Source: Thermodesulfobacteriota bacterium (GTDB lineage Bacteria; Desulfobacterota; DSM-4660; Desulfatiglandales; Desulfatiglandaceae). From it: a DNA stretch of 8,586 nt. Numbering within the stretch: the first letter of the stretch is position 1; each line of letters starts with the position of its first letter. The translations under genes were made by a program, and so were the position numbers. Under the pieces are notes generated by a model. It saw only the letters and a list, made by a program, of their open reading frames with translations, was not told the DNA's origin and made no database searches. Positions 5,074 to 8,586 of this stretch are shown here, in pieces. The stretch is from NCBI GenBank assembly GCA_028278625.1, contig JANQDY010000035.1:1-8586 (forward strand). The letters run 5' to 3'.

Positions 5074-6861
5074 TCATTCCCATTCCACCCGATAGGTCTT
5101 CACCGGGCTGTGGATGCCCTTAACCGTAATATCCCCCATTTCGGTGACGGCCTGCTCATGGTTTAGGAGGCTGAGGGTGCGCCGGCTGATGAGGATCTCA
5201 CCCGCTTTTGCCAGGTTTTCCAGGCGTGAGGCCACATTGACCTGATTGCCGATGATGGTATAGTCTCTGTGGGTGTCCGAGCCCACATTTCCGATGGTCA
5301 CATATCCGGTGTTGATGCCGATCCCCATCCCCAGTTCGTGATCGTAACGGCGCCACTCCTTCTTGAGCTGTTTCACCTTTTGCTGCATCCGGACGGCCAT
5401 TTGAACCGCCCGCTTTGCGTGGTCTTCCATGGGGACGGGGTCACCAAAAAAGACCAGAAGCCCGTCACCGATGATTTTGTTCAGGGTGCCGTCAAACCGG
5501 TGCACGATGTCGATCATGATGGAGAAGTAATGGCTCAGAAGCTGGAACAGTTCTTCCGGTTCAAGGCCCTCCGTAAGCGTTGAGAACCCTCGAATATCCG
5601 TGAAGACAACGGTCAGCAGTTTTCGTTGCGGCTCGGCTCCCAGTATCTCGTCGGTGGCCAGAATGGTTTTGGCCAGGGTTGGTGACAGATACCTGCGCAA
5701 TTGATCGTGCCGTTTGAGCTTGCGCAGCTGCTCTTTCACCTTTTGTTCAAGCTCTTGGTTCAGGCGGAGCAGGTCTTCCCTCGCTTCTTCCAGCTCTTTG
5801 GTCCGTTCCCTCACTTTCACTTCCAGCAGATCCCTGGCGTTTTTAAGCTCACGGTTGGCCCGGTTCTTTTCCCTGATGCTCTCGCGGAGTTGGTCAATGG
5901 TCTCGGTGAGTTGTCTCTCCGTATCCGGTTCTTTTCCGTTCGGTTTGAAGGCTTCGATGAGGCGGCGGAAAAAGGGCATGTGGTTAAAGGAGACGTTCAG
6001 GATGCTGTAAGGTGCCCCAAAAATCTCCCCTTTTGTCAGAATTTCCCTGCCGTCGAGTGAATAGGTCCGGGTGATCAGGATTGCTTTCTGAGAATGGCCG
6101 CCAATGGTGTTCCCGCCGGGTTCCCTGTATTTCCCCAGAAAGAGGTTTTTGTTGTCCACCAAATCCGGTTCCAGCAGGACCTCCTTTCCAATGGTCACCC
6201 GTTCCAGGGTGTTGGGGTCCCGAAGGCTCAAGCGGCCATTCTGCATCCGCACATCCAGGTGGCTTTCGGCAAACTCCGGGTCCTTGTTGAGCACCACCTC
6301 CAGGTCATAGGGCGACAGGGGCTGCTCGATGCGGGCGGGCGGGAGGCCCCAGATGGTCGGGATGGAGGCCAAAATGCCCCTCATGAAAGCGTCGCCAATA
6401 TAATCCCCGTTGGGGTCGAAATCATCGTGAAAGGTGATCCTAAGCAATGTTTTGATCTTTTTTGAGGAGCGGTCATAGGTGGGACTTCGTATGATTTCAA
6501 TCTCTTTTGTGTCGTTGAACTGCTTGTTGAAAAAGGGAAGCTTTCGATAGCCATCGGCGGGCGATGCGAAGATCTTTGCAAAGAAATGGAATCGGCCCCA
6601 TGAACGGAGTCTGGCGGAAGAAAGGCCGCAGTTGAAAAAGAAGTTGGCTTCGCCCACCTGTCTCTTGGCCCGTCTGAAGATCCGGGTGAAATTATCATGG
6701 GTGGTCCATTGATCCTCATCCAGAAAGAAACGCTCCGCCGAAGGATAGCCCTCGGGCCAGGGAATCCCCTGGAAGAGATCGTATTCCGGCCCCAGACGGT
6801 GTTTCACGTAGGCGTCAATGATTTTGAGATTGCGGTTGCTGATACAGTCAGGCTGTGTCAT
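5074..6861 (-). CDS. Class III adenylate/guanylate cyclase with sensor-like N-terminus and coiled coil
   Basis: About 595 residues from the ATG at 6861; numbers here use the longest frame, from TTG at 6981. An N-terminal region (about 52-335) carries IPTIWGLPPARIEQ and resembles, from memory, the sensor region of other Desulfobacterota kinases and cyclases; I cannot name its ligand. A charged coiled coil runs about 354-428. The catalytic domain (about 453-635) has metal ligands D462 (FTDIRGF) and D506 (NKIIGDGLLV), purine-selecting K502 and T575 (YTIIGNQVN), and transition-state N582 and R586 (VNVASR). The set is complete, and Lys/Thr indicates adenylate cyclase of the class IIIb kind. No membrane segment is seen, so it is probably cytoplasmic. 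Start choice is uncertain: GAG six bases before 6861 is the only ribosome-site hint; ATGs at 6867 and 6894 are possible, and the stretch beyond 6894 looks non-coding. Confidence 0.9.
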   Translation of the reverse strand: MTQPDCISNRNLKIIDAYVKHRLGPEYDLFQGIPWPEGYPSAERFFLDEDQWTTHDNFTRIFRRAKRQVGEANFFFNCGLSSARLRSWGRFHFFAKIFASPADGYRKLPFFNKQFNDTKEIEIIRSPTYDRSSKKIKTLLRITFHDDFDPNGDYIGDAFMRGILASIPTIWGLPPARIEQPLSPYDLEVVLNKDPEFAESHLDVRMQNGRLSLRDPNTLERVTIGKEVLLEPDLVDNKNLFLGKYREPGGNTIGGHSQKAILITRTYSLDGREILTKGEIFGAPYSILNVSFNHMPFFRRLIEAFKPNGKEPDTERQLTETIDQLRESIREKNRANRELKNARDLLEVKVRERTKELEEAREDLLRLNQELEQKVKEQLRKLKRHDQLRRYLSPTLAKTILATDEILGAEPQRKLLTVVFTDIRGFSTLTEGLEPEELFQLLSHYFSIMIDIVHRFDGTLNKIIGDGLLVFFGDPVPMEDHAKRAVQMAVRMQQKVKQLKKEWRRYDHELGMGIGINTGYVTIGNVGSDTHRDYTIIGNQVNVASRLENLAKAGEILISRRTLSLLNHEQAVTEMGDITVKGIHSPVKTYRVEWE

Positions 6862-6889
6862 GATCATCTCATTATTATTGTAAGTCTTA

Positions 6890-6919
6890 AGCATACAGTA
6901 AAAACCCGGAATCTGGCAA
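6890..6919 (-). promoter_or_regulatory. Candidate promoter of the cyclase gene
   Basis: TTGCCA (minus strand, 6914-6919, five of six) and TATGCT (6890-6895, four of six) have an 18-base spacer. Transcription would start near 6883, which would exclude the ATG at 6894 and favour 6867 or 6861. Confidence 0.35.
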
Positions 6920-7012
6920 GCCGGTTTGTTGTGGGAACCGTTGGGCCGGTCTCCGCATTGGGCGGTCGTTGAAATCCACAAAAAAAGATGCTATGAAACT
7001 AGGGGATTGATA

Positions 7013-7030
7013 GACTCTACAACGAGAGTC
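7013..7030. repeat. Perfect 6-bp inverted repeat
   Basis: GACTCT-ACAACG-AGAGTC has perfect arms and a 6-base loop. No T-run follows on either strand, so it is more likely an operator-like palindrome or a repeat remnant than a terminator. Confidence 0.35.
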
Positions 7031-7054
7031 ACCGGTAATGCCGAATTTAGTATC

Positions 7055-7166
7055 CCGTCATGCCGGACTTGATCCGGTATCCAGTTGAGGATCTATGACT
7101 ATGGAGCCAAAACAATTATCTCCAGTATCGTTCTGACTGGATTCCGGCTTTCGCCGGAACGACAGA
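7055..7166. repeat. MITE-like element: inverted pair of CCGG hairpin repeats
   Basis: The left arm (7055-7084) begins CGTCATGCCGG and ends CCGGTATCCAG, with an inner stem CCGGA-CTTGA-TCCGG. The right arm (7137-7166) begins CTGGATTCCGG and ends CCGGAACGACAG, with an inner stem TTCCGGC-TTTC-GCCGGAA. The arms are imperfect reverse complements of each other around a 52-base centre. Arms of this type (GTCATTCCGGCGAAAGCCGGAATCCAG-like) recur many times in proteobacterial genomes. No transposase is encoded, so any mobility would depend on another element. Confidence 0.7.
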
Positions 7167-7273
7167 GGAATAAGTGTCATTTTGGGATTGGGAATCCAAG
7201 CACGCACGATGGGTTAAGGTATACATTCATAAGGCATTTGTTGTCTGCAATGACTCTAGCCGGGAGGTCTGAA

Positions 7274-8206
7274 ATGGGGCGCATTCATAGGGGAAGAGAT
7301 CGGCGGTCACGCCGTGCCAGTCTTTTCGGAGTCATCGCCATTTTGTGGTTTATGGGTGTCTTTGCACTGGGTTGTGCCGGTTCGCAATTGACGCTGCCGC
7401 CTGTCTCCGATGGCTCATCATCGGTTCGACATGTGGGCAAGTTCGTGTGGTTTGACCTTTTCACCCGGGATCTGCCGGTTGCCTGCGATTTTTACGGGCG
7501 TTTGTTCGGCTGGGAATTTAAAAACACCATGCCGGGAGACGCCCATATCAAAACCGTCTATAATGGCGGCGTTCCCATTGGAAATGCCGTCCAGATAAAA
7601 GCCGATCAGGGCAGGTTGGCCGATTCCAGATGGCTCGGTTTCATGTCGGTGGCGGATTTGGATCAGGCCGTGAGAGTGGTGAGCGAAAACGGCGGTACCA
7701 TCAGAGCCCTGCCAAAGGAGATTCCCCATCGGGGATATCTGGCGGTTGTCCGCGATCCGGAAGGGGCCCCTTTCGGGATTCTGACGGCCGCCAAGGGCGA
7801 TCCGCCGGATGGCCCATACGTTCCCAACGTCTGGATAGGGAGTGAATTGTGGACAAGCCATGTGGACCGGGCGCTTAAGTTTTACCGGCAACTTGTCGGC
7901 TATGAGCCGCAATTCAAAAATGTGGGTGTGGATTCAAGGTATCTATTACTGATGAAAGACGGCCGGCCCAGAGGCGGAATGGTGAAAATACCCTGGAAAG
8001 GGGTTAAGCCCAATTGGGTCCCTTACGTGGGTGTCAAGGACATTGAGGCCATTGTCGCAACCGCGGAAAAACTGGGGGGCAGAGTGCTGGTTGGGCTTGA
8101 TCCTGATCGAACGGACGACGTGGCCATTCTGGCGGATCCCGCCGGGGCTGTTTTCGGGGTTCAGCAACTGCCCGCCAAAGTCGCCAACAGGAGGAACCCA
8201 TCATGA
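7274..8206 (+). CDS. Tandem VOC (glyoxalase/dioxygenase-fold) lipoprotein
   Basis: A 310-residue protein from the ATG at 7274, chosen because GGGAGG (7262-7267) lies six bases upstream and a signal peptide follows. The frame is open from 7085, but that part is the hairpin repeat. Residues 1-34 are an arginine-rich n-region with SRRASLF (12-18), a hydrophobic segment and a lipobox-like ALGC, with C34 followed by AGS, so outer-membrane anchoring is predicted. Two VOC domains follow: about 56-171 (FVWFDLFTRDLPVACDFYGR ... VVRDPEGAPFGI) and about 186-299 (VWIGSELWTSHVDRALKFYR ... ILADPAGAVFGV). VOC proteins act as metal enzymes (glyoxalase, dioxygenase) or ligand binders; the metal set is not obvious and no reaction is assigned. 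An envelope location is unusual for this fold. It overlaps the next gene by four bases. Confidence 0.87.
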   Translation: MGRIHRGRDRRSRRASLFGVIAILWFMGVFALGCAGSQLTLPPVSDGSSSVRHVGKFVWFDLFTRDLPVACDFYGRLFGWEFKNTMPGDAHIKTVYNGGVPIGNAVQIKADQGRLADSRWLGFMSVADLDQAVRVVSENGGTIRALPKEIPHRGYLAVVRDPEGAPFGILTAAKGDPPDGPYVPNVWIGSELWTSHVDRALKFYRQLVGYEPQFKNVGVDSRYLLLMKDGRPRGGMVKIPWKGVKPNWVPYVGVKDIEAIVATAEKLGGRVLVGLDPDRTDDVAILADPAGAVFGVQQLPAKVANRRNPS

Positions 8207-8439
8207 AATACGTGGTCAATTTGGCGATTGCCTTGGTGTTCGGTTTGCTGATGGTATCCTTTTCTTCTTGCGGTGGAACCTATTACGGGGGCGTATATCC
8301 CTATTACGGTCCCCCGGTGGGCGGACCCTACTGGGGCCCTTATCCGGGACGCTATTACCACTATCGCCCGGGGCCGGGACCCCGACCGCCAAGGCCGCCA
8401 AGCCCCGTAAGGCCGACGCAATTGCCGGCCAGGCGTTAG
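8203..8439 (+). CDS. Small Tyr/Pro/Gly-rich lipoprotein
   Basis: A 78-residue protein. Residues 1-22 are a signal peptide (MKYVVNLAIALVFGLLMVSF) with lipobox FSSC and C23 followed by GG. The mature part of about 56 residues is low complexity: Tyr/Gly/Pro-rich (YYGGVYPYYGPPVGGPYWGP), then Arg/Pro-rich (GPGPRPPRPP). It has no recognisable domain; similar YP/GP-rich small lipoproteins are common and unassigned. A strong AGGAGG (8189-8194) lies eight bases before the ATG, and the ATGA overlap (8203-8206) couples it to the VOC lipoprotein gene. Both proteins are predicted to be lipidated, so they may work at the same membrane face. The signal peptide and ribosome site make a real gene likely despite the biased composition. 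Confidence 0.8.
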   Translation: MKYVVNLAIALVFGLLMVSFSSCGGTYYGGVYPYYGPPVGGPYWGPYPGRYYHYRPGPGPRPPRPPSPVRPTQLPARR

Positions 8440-8455
8440 AAATGCCGCCGTTTTT
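8427..8455 (+). terminator. Probable Rho-independent terminator of the lipoprotein pair
   Basis: GGC-CA-GGC (8427-8434) can pair with GCC-GCC (8444-8449), a 6-bp stem with a CA bulge and a 9-base loop, followed by G and five T's (8451-8455). It overlaps the stop codon of the small lipoprotein gene. Confidence 0.5.
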
Positions 8456-8470
8456 CCGCTCATTTATTGC

Positions 8471-8499
8471 TTGACAAAGGGGCATGGAAGAACGATAAT
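8471..8499 (+). promoter_or_regulatory. Near-consensus sigma70 promoter of the tRNA-Pro gene
   Basis: TTGACA (8471-8476, perfect) and GATAAT (8494-8499, five of six) are exactly 17 bases apart. Transcription should start around 8506, only about four bases before the mature tRNA begins. Confidence 0.85.
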
Positions 8500-8509
8500 C
8501 CATTTTTTT

Positions 8510-8586
8510 CGGGACGTGGCGCAGTCTGGAAGCGCACCTGAATGGGGTTCAGGGGGTCCGGAGTTCAAATCTCCGCGTCCCGACCA
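8510..8586 (+). tRNA. tRNA-Pro (anticodon GGG)
   Basis: A full 77-base cloverleaf. The acceptor stem is CGGGACG/CGTCCCG and the D-arm is GCGC...GCGC. The anticodon arm is CCTGA-ATGGGGT-TCAGG with GGG at positions 34-36, followed by a 5-base variable loop. The T-arm is CGGAG-TTCAAAT-CTCCG. Discriminator A and an encoded CCA end at the last base of the window. The unusual C at position 1 and the overall sequence match bacterial tRNA-Pro, e.g. the GGG isoacceptor of E. coli. It reads Pro codons CCC and CCU. Confidence 0.97.

Larger units (their letters stand above)
6920..7273. other. Intergenic region between cyclase and VOC lipoprotein genes
   Basis: No gene is supported here. It holds a perfect hairpin (7013-7030), a MITE-like inverted pair (7055-7166), and a small bulged hairpin around GGATT-GGG-AATCC (7185-7197). 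A weak TATACA (7220-7225) has no matching -35, so the promoter of the VOC gene is not located. Open frames crossing the region begin inside the repeat. Confidence 0.6.

Noticed and set aside
5701..6060. Plus-strand open frames opposite the cyclase coiled coil
   Set aside because: The antisense of a Glu/Leu-rich coiled coil gives Phe/Leu-rich frames; no ribosome site and no domain.
6862..6981. N-terminal extension of the cyclase to a TTG at 6981
   Set aside because: The added residues look random and the stretch contains the best promoter candidate. ATGs at 6867 and 6894 remain possible.
7085..7273. N-terminal extension of the VOC protein by 63 codons
   Set aside because: It starts inside the hairpin repeat, has no signal-like sequence and would bury the lipoprotein signal. 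The ATG at 7274 has a strong Shine-Dalgarno.
7418..7912. Minus-strand open frame of 164 codons
   Set aside because: Antisense to the VOC gene, whose frame, signal peptide and domains are clear.
8510..8586. tRNA-associated integration site
   Set aside because: No integrase and no duplicate of the tRNA 3' end inside the window. The window stops at the CCA, so the downstream side cannot be judged.
1..8586. CRISPR array, riboswitch, insertion sequence or rRNA
   Set aside because: No regularly spaced direct repeats beyond the short 11-bp cluster, no recognisable riboswitch core, no transposase gene and no rRNA sequence were seen.

Overview
The window looks like chromosomal DNA from a Desulfobacterota-type (former Deltaproteobacteria) organism. 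This is an inference. It rests on moderately high GC, the mix of gene families (a UPF0210/ACT pair, a sensor-linked class III cyclase, a DUF2080-like protein best known from archaea) and an interspersed CCGG hairpin repeat. No gene here fixes the species.

Left part (1-2406), all on the minus strand, so read right to left: a two-ACT-domain protein (TTG start at 2226, consensus-like promoter near 2266-2292), then by a 4-base overlap a UPF0210 'PFL family' protein, then after 75 bases a PhoB/OmpR-type response regulator that runs off the left edge. The regulator has its own upstream cluster of 11-bp-spaced direct repeats of the kind PhoB-family proteins bind, suggesting autoregulation.

Middle part (2407-4976): a plus-strand O-methyltransferase-like SAM enzyme converges, with a 3-base gap, on a minus-strand transglutaminase-like cysteine protein. 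After a 230-bp regulatory stretch (terminator-like hairpin, sigma70-like promoter, two palindromes) comes a plus-strand two-gene unit: a 62-aa DUF2080/AbrB-like DNA-binding protein and a GNAT acetyltransferase. One element in this regulatory stretch, about 32 bp long and 26/32 identical, also occurs next to the response-regulator promoter. It may be a shared operator.

Right part (5074-8586): a minus-strand class III nucleotide cyclase with an N-terminal sensor-like region, a long coiled coil and a complete catalytic set; an intergenic stretch of about 400 bp carrying a MITE-like inverted pair of CCGG hairpins; then a plus-strand pair with overlapping ends that encodes a tandem-VOC lipoprotein and a small Tyr/Pro/Gly-rich lipoprotein. 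The window ends exactly on the encoded CCA of a tRNA-Pro(GGG), which has a near-perfect sigma70 promoter only a few bases upstream.

Most of this is ordinary housekeeping and signalling. The points most worth a second look are the shared palindromic element (219-250 and 4230-4261), the DUF2080-like/GNAT pair with its own palindrome, the lipoprotein-anchored VOC protein, and the UPF0210-ACT pair beside a PhoB-type regulator.
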